Of a stretch of 64,000 bases of DNA, positions 42,972 through 52,300 are shown piece by piece. A model generated the notes under the pieces. It had not been told where the DNA came from, searched no databases, and saw nothing but the letters and a program-made list of their open reading frames with translations. The first letter of the stretch is position 1; each line of letters opens with the position of its first letter. Location: assembly GCF_038051995.1 (NCBI RefSeq), contig NZ_CP150290.1:6672501-6736500 (forward strand). Direction: 5' to 3'. This stretch comes from Paenibacillus sp. FSL H8-0537 (GTDB lineage Bacteria; Bacillota; Bacilli; Paenibacillales; Paenibacillaceae). Both the position numbers and the translations under genes were made by a program.

Positions 42972-43030
42972 CCGCCAGCTTGGACAGGGGAGCTTTATGC
43001 TCCCTTGCTGCCAGGCTGGCGGTTTTTTTT
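42972..43030 (+). terminator. Terminator of the secreted hydrolase gene
   Basis: CCGCCAGC and GCTGGCGG enclose a second stem GGGAGC/GCTCCC; eight T follow. Confidence 0.9.
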
Positions 43031-43122
43031 GAAATATAAGAAGTATATCATAACGCTATCCTTTATCTATATATCTCGGAATGAAACGCACCGCACCGCC
43101 AGAGGACGGCGACAGCCTATTC
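43031..43122 (-). repeat. Dispersed repeat family A, copy 4
   Basis: Minus orientation: GGCTGTCGCCGTCCTCTGGC, GTGCGTTTCATTCCGAGAT, then AT-rich segment ending CTTATATTTC. It overlaps the last codons of the DUF1697 gene and abuts the terminator T-run at 43030. Confidence 0.8.
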
Positions 43123-43680
43123 GCCATTGAGTCGTTCCTCCATGCTGGCAGTGAGGCTAAGCAGCTTGTTCATCGTCTGCCAGTTGCGCGAAGTGGCGGA
43201 CACGCCGAGCTTTTTTTCCAATAAATTATTCGAAAACATCGACTTGCGCACGCTTTGACGGCAATAAATATACACTTCGCTATCGTGCAGGCGATAGTCG
43301 TCCACCTCGCTGCTGCAGGCGAGCAGCCGCTGCTTTCCTTCTTCAGTAGGCGTGTCAGCGAGCAGCGCGACATAAATATTTTCACCCGCCTGAAGCTGAT
43401 CTGCATCAAAAGGGCTGCTTGCGACAATCGCCGCCAGCTCGGTGTTGGTACGTATGACGACTGGAACGTCGAATCCGAATACCGCCATAATCTCCTGCTG
43501 AATTTGCTGGCGCAGCTGATCGGCTGGAGCATCCGACTCGAACAGCACATTTCCGCTTTGAATGTACGTTTTGACCTGCTGCACGCCAAGCTGCTCAAAC
43601 ATCCGCTGCAAGTCCTGCATTTTGATGATTTTATGCCCGCCGACATTAATGCCACGTAGCAATGCTATATAAATGGCCAT
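43117..43680 (-). CDS. DUF1697 family protein
   Basis: 187 residues. The N-terminus MAIYIALLRGINVGGHKIIKM and then YIQSGNVLFES are the hallmark of DUF1697, a common bacterial family of unknown function with a ferredoxin-like fold. A second such half follows, with MFSNNLLEKKLGVSATSRNW near the C-terminus. It is soluble, with no catalytic residues agreed upon. AGGTG is about 9 bases before the ATG. The stop codon lies inside repeat A copy 4, so the repeat contributes the final residues. It is divergent from pepT. Confidence 0.88.
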   Translation of the reverse strand: MAIYIALLRGINVGGHKIIKMQDLQRMFEQLGVQQVKTYIQSGNVLFESDAPADQLRQQIQQEIMAVFGFDVPVVIRTNTELAAIVASSPFDADQLQAGENIYVALLADTPTEEGKQRLLACSSEVDDYRLHDSEVYIYCRQSVRKSMFSNNLLEKKLGVSATSRNWQTMNKLLSLTASMEERLNGE

Positions 43681-43795
43681 CCAACAGCACCTGCCCTTTT
43701 CTCAATAATCCTAAGTATAGCATGTACGGCCCTACGCGCGAACGCTGCTGCACTTGTGATAAAATAGAAATAAACCCAGAGATACATACTGACAA

Positions 43796-43895
43796 GCGTA
43801 AACGGCTGAAGCCGTCCTTTGGCGGCAAAGCTTCCGTTTCGCGGGTGAAATATAAGCCTATTTATACGTGTAAACTTATAAATTCTTATATTTTG
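43796..43895 (+). repeat. Dispersed repeat family A, copy 5
   Basis: GCGTAAACGGCTGAAGCCGT, GGCGGCAAAGCTTCCGTTTC, then GAAATATAAG closed by CTTATATTTTG. It ends 28 bases before the pepT start, so it overlaps the pepT leader. Confidence 0.82.
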
Positions 43896-43922
43896 AAATA
43901 GATGAAAAAGGAGCATGGAAGC

Positions 43923-45155
43923 ATGAAACAGGAACTGATGGAGCGCTTTATTTCTTATGTTAAAGTGAATACGCAATCCGATGACCGCAGCGAGACTTGT
44001 CCGACGACCCCAGGGCAGTTGGTGCTTGCCGACCAATTGGTGGAAGAACTGCTGAAGATCGGCATGGAGGAGGTAACCGTCGATGAGAACGGCTATGTGA
44101 TGGCTACACTGCCTGCCAATACGGACAAAACGGTGCCGACGATTGGCTTTCTCGCCCATATCGATACCGCGCTGGATTTCACCGGTGAAAATGTAAAGCC
44201 GCAAGTGGTCGAAAACTACGACGGCGGCGATATTGTCCTGAACGAAGCGTTGTCCATCGTATTGTCTCCATTCGCTTCGCCTGAGCTGAGCCAATATGTG
44301 GGGCATACGCTGATTACGACTGACGGTACGACGCTGCTGGGCGCCGACAACAAAGCGGGCATTGCCGAAATTATGACAGCGATGGTGTATTTGATTCAGC
44401 ATCCTGAAGTGAAGCATGGGAAAATCCGCGTCGCCTTTACGCCGGATGAGGAAATCGGCCGCGGGCCGCATCGTTTCGACGTTGCTGCCTTCGGTGCAGA
44501 TTATGCCTATACGATGGATGGCGGACCGCTTGGCGAGCTGCAATACGAAAGCTTTAATGCTGCGGCCGCCCACATTATTTGCAAAGGCACGAACGTGCAT
44601 CCCGGCACGGCTAAGGGCAAAATGGTCCATTCGGCGAAAATCGCCATGGAATTGCACAGTCAGCTTCCTGCTGAAGAAGCGCCGGAATTTACTGAAGGCT
44701 ATGAAGGCTTTTATCATTTGATTCAAATGAGCGGCGATGTGGAGAAGTCCGAGCTGCGCTATATTATTCGCGACTTTGATCAAGAAGGGTTTGCTGGCCG
44801 CAAGCAGAGGCTTGCGGACATCGTCAGCGGACTTAAGCTCAAATATGGCGAGTCCAGCGTAGAGCTGAACATTCGGGATCAATATTTTAATATGCGGGAT
44901 AAAATCGAGCCGGTTATCGGCATCGTTAATCAAGCAAAGCTGGCGATGGAAAACCTCGGCATCAAGCCGGATATTAAGCCGATTCGCGGCGGTACCGATG
45001 GCTCGCAGCTTTCCTATATGGGGCTTCCTACGCCTAATGTGTTCACTGGCGGCGAGAACTATCATGGCCGTTACGAATATGCTTCGGTGGATAATATGCT
45101 GAAAGCCGTCCAGGTCATCGTGGAGATTGCTAAGCTGGCGGAAGCAGAAGCTTAA
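43923..45155 (+). CDS. pepT: Peptidase T (tripeptide aminopeptidase)
   Basis: 410 residues from the ATG at 43923, with AAAGGAG 9 bases upstream; an ATG seven codons earlier lies inside that site. The length equals B. subtilis PepT. Di-zinc M20 motifs are present: [10 protein letters not shown] (first His and Asp), [11 protein letters not shown] (bridging Asp), [10 protein letters not shown] (catalytic and ligand Glu), and [14 protein letters not shown] (last His). It cleaves the N-terminal residue from tripeptides in the cytoplasm. Repeat A copy 5 covers its leader. The long ORF on the opposite strand is a shadow. Confidence 0.94.
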   Translation: MKQELMERFISYVKVNTQSDDRSETCPTTPGQLVLADQLVEELLKIGMEEVTVDENGYVMATLPANTDKTVPTIGFLAHIDTALDFTGENVKPQVVENYDGGDIVLNEALSIVLSPFASPELSQYVGHTLITTDGTTLLGADNKAGIAEIMTAMVYLIQHPEVKHGKIRVAFTPDEEIGRGPHRFDVAAFGADYAYTMDGGPLGELQYESFNAAAAHIICKGTNVHPGTAKGKMVHSAKIAMELHSQLPAEEAPEFTEGYEGFYHLIQMSGDVEKSELRYIIRDFDQEGFAGRKQRLADIVSGLKLKYGESSVELNIRDQYFNMRDKIEPVIGIVNQAKLAMENLGIKPDIKPIRGGTDGSQLSYMGLPTPNVFTGGENYHGRYEYASVDNMLKAVQVIVEIAKLAEAEA

Positions 45156-45198
45156 GCTTAATAGAGCAAACGCAGCGCACACTATGACTTTTACAAGC

Positions 45199-45247
45199 AA
45201 AAGAACCTTCGCTCTACGCCGAATACGGGGTAGTCGAAGGTTCTTTT
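45199..45247. terminator. Bidirectional terminator between pepT and the flavin reductase gene
   Basis: AAAAGAACCTTCG (45199-45211) and CGAAGGTTCTTTT (45235-45247) are perfect complements, with the A/T tracts serving as T-runs on either strand. Confidence 0.88.
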
Positions 45248-45288
45248 CGTTTCGCCATTTTAGTTCAAATGGATATCTGCGTATTCCA

Positions 45289-45912
45289 TTACGAGGTCGG
45301 ACGATCAATGGAGAAACGTTCGCCAAGGCCCGCATAATCGCTGCCCGCAAGCCTGGCAATAGGCGCAAGCCGACCTGAGTCAATACAACCGCGCTCGTCG
45401 TAAACCGTCTCGTCCAGATGATAGAATACCACCTTGCCGATCAGCAAATCGCAAGCGGGAGCATCGTCTGTTCCGCCGAGCGGAATAGCTTTCTCAAGCA
45501 CGCATTCCATCCGAATTTTCGCTTCAGCTATACCAGGCACGGCAATGCGAACGCTTGGAACAGGCGTAAGTCCTGCTGCTGCGACCTCGCTTTCCTCCGG
45601 TGGAAGATTTGCCGCCGTTACGTTCAGCTGTTCAATATACGATTGGTCGGCAATATGCACAACGAATGAGCCTGTCTCGATCGCATTGCGGGCGGTATCC
45701 TTCTGCTGTCCGCCCTGCTTCCGCTGTACCGAAACCGATAACAGCGGCGGATTGGACGATACAATATTGAAGTAGCTATATGGCGCAGCATTGAGTACGC
45801 CTTCTGACGACAGCGTCGTTACGAAAGCAATCGGCCGCGGTATAACGCTGCCCGAAAGCAGCTTATAATTGTCGCGGGCCGAGCGCTCAGACGGATCAAT
45901 GGTTACCATCAT
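45289..45912 (-). CDS. Flavin reductase-like FMN-binding protein
   Basis: 207 residues of the flavin-reductase-like split barrel: LSGSVIPRPIAFVTTLSSEG, APYSYFNIVSSNPPLLSVSV and FVVHIADQSYIEQLN are its FMN-site segments. It is cytoplasmic and probably reduces or binds FMN; its substrate is unknown. Its ATG overlaps the stop of the mhqD-like gene by ATGA, so it is the third gene of the mhq-type operon and is likely induced with it by quinones. In related Bacillaceae, flavin oxidoreductases often accompany mhq genes. Confidence 0.85.
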   Translation of the reverse strand: MMVTIDPSERSARDNYKLLSGSVIPRPIAFVTTLSSEGVLNAAPYSYFNIVSSNPPLLSVSVQRKQGGQQKDTARNAIETGSFVVHIADQSYIEQLNVTAANLPPEESEVAAAGLTPVPSVRIAVPGIAEAKIRMECVLEKAIPLGGTDDAPACDLLIGKVVFYHLDETVYDERGCIDSGRLAPIARLAGSDYAGLGERFSIDRPTS

Positions 45913-46520
45913 GGGCAGATGACCTCAGCATACCAAGCTGCCGCTGCTTCAACCTCGCTGCCCGTCAACTGATGGCCATAGTTTTCCCAATGTACGCTAA
46001 CCACAGCACCTGCGCCGGACAGCATCGCTTGCAGCTCTTCCGTCTCCTGCGGCGGGCACATCTGGTCATTGCGGCCTGCTCCGATGAAGCAGGAAATACC
46101 GGTCATAACGGGAAGCTCGACGCTGCGAAGCGGAACCATCGGGTGATGCAAAATCGCGCCGCGGAAAGCATCCTTGTAATGGAACATCAGGCTGCCCGCA
46201 ATGTTGGCGCCATTGGAGTAACCGATGGCGACGAGGTTTTCACGATCAAAGCCATAGTCAACGGCCGCCTGATCCAGAAAATCATGTAGCTCCTTCGTAC
46301 GAAGCACCAAATCCTCCTCGTCAAACACACCTTCGGCGAGTCTGCGGAAATAGCGGGACATCCCATTTTCAAGTACGTTTCCTCTTATGCTGAGCACCGA
46401 TGCTGTAGGATCAATCCGGCCAGCCAGCGGCAGCAAATCTCTTTCCGTTCCTCCGGTACCGTGCAGCAGCACCAAAACTGGCGCCGCTGCATTCGTACCT
46501 TGCTGATAAATATGCTTCAT
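45909..46520 (-). CDS. mhqD: Phospholipase/carboxylesterase-family hydrolase, MhqD-like
   Basis: 203 residues from the ATG at 46520 (GAGGAG 8 bases upstream). Alpha/beta hydrolase: PVLVLLHGTGGTERDLLPL, nucleophile elbow AIGYSNGANIA, GAGRNDQMCP with the Asp, and the His of YGHQLTG. It matches B. subtilis MhqD, an esterase of the MhqR regulon that responds to quinones and catechol. Its exact substrate is not known. It lies 18 bases after the ring-cleavage dioxygenase gene and overlaps the flavin reductase start, so the three form an operon. Confidence 0.87.
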   Translation of the reverse strand: MKHIYQQGTNAAAPVLVLLHGTGGTERDLLPLAGRIDPTASVLSIRGNVLENGMSRYFRRLAEGVFDEEDLVLRTKELHDFLDQAAVDYGFDRENLVAIGYSNGANIAGSLMFHYKDAFRGAILHHPMVPLRSVELPVMTGISCFIGAGRNDQMCPPQETEELQAMLSGAGAVVSVHWENYGHQLTGSEVEAAAAWYAEVICP

Positions 46521-46538
46521 TGTCCATTCTCCTCTCAC

Positions 46539-47468
46539 TTACGGTAATTGGATAGGCGGCAGCAGCCGCACAATGTCCTCGCGATGCTGTTCAAACCATT
46601 CTGGCAGCATCAATTTTTCACCGAGATGTTCCGGCTCCTCGTCACGTGCAAAGCCTGGAGGATCTGTCGCAATCTCGAATAATATGCCGCCTTCTTCGCG
46701 GAAATAAATCGCATGGAAATATTGTCTGTCAATTATTGGTGTAGGGTGGTAGCCATTTGTCTCTACATGGCTTCTCCAAAGTGCATGCTCTGCATCATCT
46801 TTCGCACGCCATGCAATATGATGCACCGTACCGGAACCGCCATGGCCAGGCTCGACCCGCTCAATCGGAAGATCAATGATATTGCCGATATCTGCCGATG
46901 ATCTGAAACGCGCATAACCAGCATCCTCACCGATTTTGCTCAGTCCCATTACCTCTTCCAGCAAACGGAACGTTTTTTGCGGAGCAGAGCTGTACAAAAT
47001 TGCGCCGCCAAAGCCTTTAATGGCTTTGTCTGTCGGTACTCCCGCATAAGACCAGTCGCTCAGCGGGCCTTCCTCCCGAGCTACAAGCTCAAGCTGCAAG
47101 CCATCAGGATCAACGAATTGGACATACGACTCGCCGAACCGCTCTGTTTCGGTAAATGGTACTTCATATTTTGCCAAACGCTCTTTCCAAAAATCCAGCG
47201 CTCCCGCAGGAACAACATAAGTGGTTACCCCAACCTGTCCGCCGCCAATCACACCTTTACGACCGTGTGCAAAAGGGAAAAAGGTCATGATCGTGCCTGG
47301 GCTGCCGGCTTGGTCTCCGAAATACAGATGATACACTTCCGGAGCATCGAAGTTGATTGTTTTTTTCACGAGCCTCTGGGCAAGTACGCCCGCGTAGAAA
47401 GTAACCGTTGCTTGTGCGCTAGATACGAAAGCTGTAATGTGGTGAATGCCTGCTGTTTGTTGTGTCAT
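46539..47468 (-). CDS. Ring-cleaving dioxygenase, MhqO/MhqA-like
   Basis: 309 residues from the ATG at 47468 (GGAG 8 bases upstream; a GTG three codons earlier is less likely). Two glyoxalase/VOC modules: GIHHITAFVSSAQATVTFYAG, and TVHHIAWRAKDDAEHALW. Metal ligands are the His of HHIT, the His of HHIA and the Glu of ILFEIATDPPGF, as in the extradiol dioxygenases MhqA, MhqE and MhqO of B. subtilis. These open hydroquinone or catechol rings, protecting from quinone stress. The first gene of the mhq-type operon, preceded by a TATAAT promoter and an MhqR-like box at 47503. Confidence 0.88.
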   Translation of the reverse strand: MTQQTAGIHHITAFVSSAQATVTFYAGVLAQRLVKKTINFDAPEVYHLYFGDQAGSPGTIMTFFPFAHGRKGVIGGGQVGVTTYVVPAGALDFWKERLAKYEVPFTETERFGESYVQFVDPDGLQLELVAREEGPLSDWSYAGVPTDKAIKGFGGAILYSSAPQKTFRLLEEVMGLSKIGEDAGYARFRSSADIGNIIDLPIERVEPGHGGSGTVHHIAWRAKDDAEHALWRSHVETNGYHPTPIIDRQYFHAIYFREEGGILFEIATDPPGFARDEEPEHLGEKLMLPEWFEQHREDIVRLLPPIQLP

Positions 47469-47502
47469 TATGAACACTCCTCTATTATATCATGGATTTG
47501 AG

Positions 47503-47520
47503 AATCTTTAAATTAAGATA
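47503..47520. promoter_or_regulatory. MhqR-like box upstream of the dioxygenase gene
   Basis: On the minus strand TATCTTAATTTAAAGATT, a near-palindrome matching the perfect one at 48071. It overlaps the -35 region of a TATAAT promoter (near 47485-47490). Confidence 0.68.
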
Positions 47521-47570
47521 TTTGGGCTGAGCGATGACTATAAGTGACTGTACAGGATACTAAGCAGCTT

Positions 47571-48047
47571 CTACTTAAATGCATCCTGCGCGTGTCTTCC
47601 GAGCTTCTTGAGCAGCACGCTCGCCAGCTTCTGTTCCTCTAACGTCAAGCCGCTAACCGCTTCTTTAATAATAGTTGCATGTGCCGGGAATACTTCCTCA
47701 ATAAACTGCGTGCCATAGCTCGTTATTTCTGCGAAGATGAGCCGGCGATCATCAGCCGAAGCTCTGCGCTGCACGAGCTGCTTCTTCTCAAGCTTATCTA
47801 TTACGTAGGTAATGTTGCCGCTGCTCATCAGCACCTTGCCGCCAATTTGCTGCAAAGGCTGTGCACCCTTGTGATACAACATTTCCAGTACGCCGAATTC
47901 GGTACGATTCAAGCCATGTTTGCGAATGTCCCGGTCGCCGTGGGCGTTAATCCATTGGCTGGCCCGGTTGAGCGCAATGTAGAGCTTCAAGGCGCTGTCT
48001 TCGGCTTCCTGCGGTGACACTTTCGTCTTGCTGTCTGCCTCTTTCAT
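47571..48047 (-). CDS. mhqR: MarR family regulator MhqR
   Basis: 158 residues from the ATG at 48047 (AAGGAGG 8 bases upstream). The winged helix contains VLEMLYHKGAQPLQQIGGKVLMSSGNITYVIDKLEKKQLVQRR, a MarR pattern near that of B. subtilis MhqR (YkvE), including the NRTEFGVLE helix. MhqR senses quinones, probably by cysteine-independent or thiol ways, and controls mhq genes. This copy has no cysteine. A perfect palindrome matching the box at the dioxygenase operon lies in its promoter, so it represses itself and that operon. Confidence 0.85.
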   Translation of the reverse strand: MKEADSKTKVSPQEAEDSALKLYIALNRASQWINAHGDRDIRKHGLNRTEFGVLEMLYHKGAQPLQQIGGKVLMSSGNITYVIDKLEKKQLVQRRASADDRRLIFAEITSYGTQFIEEVFPAHATIIKEAVSGLTLEEQKLASVLLKKLGRHAQDAFK

Positions 48048-48070
48048 TGCCCTCACCTCCTTGTATTTAT

Positions 48071-48088
48071 TATCTTAAATTTAAGATA
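48071..48088. promoter_or_regulatory. MhqR box in the mhqR promoter
   Basis: TATCTTAAATTTAAGATA, a perfect 18-bp palindrome with the ATCTT/AAGAT half-sites of known MhqR boxes (TATCTcgaattcgAGATA as recalled). It covers the -10 of mhqR. Confidence 0.78.
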
Positions 48089-48111
48089 CTACAATTAAAG
48101 ATAAAATGCAA
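48083..48111 (-). promoter_or_regulatory. mhqR promoter
   Basis: On the minus strand TTGCAT (48106-48111), 17 bases, TATCTT (48083-48088), with the -10 inside the MhqR box. Confidence 0.6.
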
Positions 48112-48238
48112 GCTTTTGCTTCAAATTTATTTAAACCATTTCCACTCCACCCCGTCCACTCTATTCTAGGCGTTCACTATGATATAATGGAGAGTATGAC
48201 CTAAAAGTCAATTTACTGTACAGGAGGTTATTGTTATC

Positions 48239-49252
48239 ATGACCCATTCACATACCGTTCCTCTTTCCATTCTTGATTTGGCTCCCGTTGTTGAAGGCGG
48301 CAATGCAACCGACGCTTTCAAAAATACACGCGATCTCGCCCAGCATGCTGAGCGTTGGGGCTATCAGCGCTATTGGCTGGCTGAGCATCACAATATGCAA
48401 GGCATTGCCAGCGCTGCTACCTCCGTTCTCATCGGTTATGTTGCCGAAGGCACCCATACGATCCGCGTCGGCTCCGGTGGTATTATGCTGCCCAACCATG
48501 CGCCGCTTATGATAGCCGAGCAATTCGGCACACTTGCCTCGATGTATCCAAGGCGCATTGATCTAGGACTTGGGCGTGCGCCAGGCTCTGACCAAGCAAC
48601 TGCCCGCGCGCTTCGCCGTGGACTTAATAGCAATAACGGCCAGGACTTCCCTGAGCTGCTTGGCGAACTCCGCAGCTTTCTAAACCCTTCTATAGAAGAA
48701 GGTGTTCCTGCAGTTCGCGCTTTTCCAGGCGAAGGACTCGATATTCCGATCTGGCTGCTAGGCTCCAGCGGCTTTAGCGCTCAGTTGGCAGGGCAGCTCG
48801 GCCTGCCGTTTGCTTTCGCCAGCCATTTTGCGCCGGACTATTTAATGCAGGCTTTGCAATTGTATCGCAGCAGCTTCCGACCTTCGGCAGCACTGGAGCA
48901 GCCGCATGTCATGATTGGCGTAAACATTCTCGCGGCCGATACGGATGAAGAAGCACGCTTCCTCGCCTCCTCGCAGGAGCAGCAGTTCCTGAACCTCATC
49001 CGCGGCCAGACGAGCAAGCTGAAGCCGCCCGTTGCGAATATGGATGAGCTGTGGAATGAACAGGAGAAGGTTGTCGTCCGCAGCAAATTCAGCTTCGGCG
49101 CAGCCGGAAGCAAGGAAACGGTACGCCGCAGAATCGCCGACATTATTGAAAAGACAGGTGCTGATGAGCTGATGATAACTGGCTCTGCTTATGAGCATCA
49201 GGCACGCCTTCGCTCTTTTGAATTGATTGCTGAGATTAGGAACGAGGGCTAA
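48239..49252 (+). CDS. LLM class flavin-dependent oxidoreductase
   Basis: 337 residues of the bacterial luciferase-like TIM barrel: [47 protein letters not shown], and [13 protein letters not shown] are the hallmark stretches of the MsnO8/YceB-type group. It uses FMNH2 from a reductase and oxidises an unknown substrate. AGGAGG is 11 bases from the ATG. It is divergent from mhqR, so the MhqR box at 48071 could influence it, though it lies about 150 bases upstream. Confidence 0.9.
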   Translation: MTHSHTVPLSILDLAPVVEGGNATDAFKNTRDLAQHAERWGYQRYWLAEHHNMQGIASAATSVLIGYVAEGTHTIRVGSGGIMLPNHAPLMIAEQFGTLASMYPRRIDLGLGRAPGSDQATARALRRGLNSNNGQDFPELLGELRSFLNPSIEEGVPAVRAFPGEGLDIPIWLLGSSGFSAQLAGQLGLPFAFASHFAPDYLMQALQLYRSSFRPSAALEQPHVMIGVNILAADTDEEARFLASSQEQQFLNLIRGQTSKLKPPVANMDELWNEQEKVVVRSKFSFGAAGSKETVRRRIADIIEKTGADELMITGSAYEHQARLRSFELIAEIRNEG

Positions 49253-49289
49253 GGCTGTTTTATTTCTAATATAAATTCAATATAAAAAA

Positions 49290-49340
49290 TGTACCCGCGA
49301 ACTGAACGCCATTTTTAGCGTCAATCTGCGGGTACAAATT
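49290..49340. terminator. Terminator of the giant subtilase gene
   Basis: TGTACCCGC and GCGGGTACA enclose an inner stem GACGCTAA/TGGCGTT; on the minus strand TTTTTTA follows at once. On the plus strand the T-run is weaker, so it also serves the LLM gene. Confidence 0.85.
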
Positions 49341-49375
49341 TATGACATTCTAAACTTATAATAGTATTGTTTTAA

Positions 49376-52300
49376 TTATTGTACTATCTTAACTGGTAGC
49401 AAGCGATTCATTGTCGTTCCATCTCCCAGTTGACCACTGCCATTCCCACCCCAAGTCCATACACTCCCGTCCTGCTTAATCGCTGCGCTGCTTGCCACTC
49501 CTGCATATATACTTTTCACGTCTGTTAAGCCATTCACCTTCACGGGAGCTACTCGATCTGTGGTCGTTCCATCTCCCAGCTGACCCTGCGTATTTCTTCC
49601 CCAGCCCCATACAGTTCCGTCACTTTTAAGTACTAAGGAAAATGCTCCTCCTACCGCTACCTCCACTATTCCACTCAAGCCTGCTACTTCTGTTGGGTTG
49701 CTACCTGTACCCGGGCCACTCCATATCCATACCTTCCCACTTTCCGTAAGTGCAACAACTCTGTCTTCCACCACTATCGTACTTACTTTCTCTGGTATGC
49801 TCATTTGGATAGGCGTGCTATATGTTCGGGACACTACCCATACTGTTCCATCATTCTTCAGTGCCGCTACTTTATCACTTCCTGCTGCGAACTGGCTAAT
49901 ACCTTCCATTCCGTACATCTTCTGAGGGACGACTAAAAAGGAATTGTAGTTATTAATGAACTGCCCCCATGTCCACACGGTTCCATCTTTCTTCAAAGCA
50001 TAGCTGCTGTAGCCATTCCCATTTGCCGCCACGGCAATTACATCTGTTAAACCTGTTACTTGCTTCGGTTTTTTCTGACTAATTTTATCACCTGTTCCCA
50101 ATGACGCATATCCATTCTCTCCCCAAGCCCACACGGTTCCATCTTCCTTTAACGCCAGCGTGTGCGCGTAGCCTGTTGCTACATTGACGATTCCGCTCAC
50201 ATCAGGCACCTGTGCGGCTGTCGCTTTTGCATTGGTTGTTCCATCTCCCAGTTGACCTGAGTTATTGTTCCCCCAACCCCATAAGCCCCCATCCGCTTTC
50301 ACGTACATCATCTGATTTCCAATCGCCATGACATTCTTAGAAAATTCTACTTTGACTTGCAGCCATCCGTAATCACTCCACTCTGACCACAACGAATCAT
50401 CCTTTACCCTTACCCGTACTTTTAGCTTCTTATCAGATGGTAATGCTGTGTTGACTACCCAACTTCCCGCTTTAGTTCGCAATGTCTGCTCCACCTCACC
50501 GGAATCTGCTACCATCACGCCCGCTCCGTCGGTTATTTGCACTTGAAAACGACTAAATACCGTTAGCGAATCCGTATCTACTTGCTCCCATGCAATAGAC
50601 GGTTGATCAATATTCGTTACTACTGGCTGGCTTTCCGTACCTAGTGGGTACTTCAAGGTTAACGTAGGCGCTGTATTTTCCCGCATCTGGACAACAGTTG
50701 AACGATCTACTGTTGTACCATCTCCCAGTTGACCCTGCGTATTTCCTCCCCACGTCCATACACTCCCGTCCTGTTTAATTGCTGCACTGCTTGCTACTCC
50801 TGCATAGATACTTTTTACACCTGTCAGTCCGTTCACTTTCACCGGAGTCACTCGATCAGTGATCGTGCCATCTCCCAGTTGGCCCTGTGTGTTCCTTCCC
50901 CATCCCCATACGGTTCCGTCACTCTTCAATGCTAAGGAGAACACTCCTCCAACTGCTACTCCCACTATTCCGCTCAGCCCTGCTACTTCTGTTGGATTGT
51001 TACCGGTATTCGGGCCGCTCCATGCCCAGACCTTCCCACTTTCGGTGAGAGCAAGTACTTTGTCTTCTACCACTATTGTACTTACTTTCTCCGGTATGCT
51101 CATTTGAGCAGGATTGCCTGAAGTACTACCTACCACCAAAACTGTTCCGTCATTTTTCAATGCAGCAAATTTGGTTGTACTTGCCGATATTTGACTAATC
51201 CCTTCCATTCCGTACATCCTCTGCGGCACAACTAGAGAGACATTGTAGTTATTGATGAACTGCCCCCATGTCCACACGGTTCCATCCTTCTTCAAAGCAT
51301 AACTGCTATAGCCATTTCCATTTGCCGCTACGGCAATCACATCTGTTAAACCTGTTACTTGCTTCGGCTTTTTCTGGCTAACCTTGTCACCTGTTCCTAA
51401 TGAACCGAAGGTGTTATCTCCCCATGCCCATACCGTTCCATCTTCCTTTAACGCCAGCGTGTGCGCATAGCCTGTTGCTACATTGACGATTCCGCTCACA
51501 TCAGGCACTTGCGTGGCTGTCGTTTTTGCATTGGTTGTTCCGTCTCCCAATTGCCCTGAGTTATTATTTCCCCAGCCCCATAGGCTTCCATCCGCCTTCA
51601 CGTACATCATCTGATTTCCAATCGCCATGGCATTTTTAGAAAACTCTGCTTTAACTTGCAGCCATCCGTAATCACTCCACTCTGACCACAATGAATCATC
51701 CTTTACCCTTACCCGTACTTTTAGCATCTTATTTGAAGGTAATGCCGTGCTGACTACCCAACTTCCTGCTTTAGTTCGTAATGTCTGCTCCACCTCACCG
51801 GAATCCAACGCAACTACTCCAACTGCATCGCTTATTTGTACTTGAAAACGACTAAACACCGTCTGCGAATCAGTATCTATTTGCTCCCATGCAATAGACG
51901 GCTGGTTAATATTCACCACTGCTGGCTGACTTTCCGTACCTAGTGGGTACTTAAGAGTTAACGTTGGCGCTGTATTTTCTAGCATCTGAACAGCGGTTGA
52001 GCGATCCGTTGTCGTTCCATCTCCCAGCTGACCACTGGTGTTTCCTCCCCACGTCCACACACTTCCATCTTGCTTAATTGCTGCACTGCTTGCTACTCCT
52101 GCATAGATACTTTTCACATTCGTTAATCCATTTACTTTCGCAGGTACTGCTCGATCTGTGGTCGTTCCATCTCCTAGCTGGCCCTGCGTATTTCTTCCCC
52201 AGCCCCATACGGTTCCATCACTCTTAAGCGCTAAGTAAAATGCTCCTCCTACAGCTATCTCCACTATTCCACTTAACCCTGCTACTTCTGTTGGATTATC

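Noticed and set aside
43665..45383. 572-codon ORF on the minus strand
   Set aside because: It lies antisense to pepT over its whole length and overlaps the DUF1697 start. The translation is rich in His, Arg and Phe, with no recognisable motif; it is a shadow of pepT codon use.
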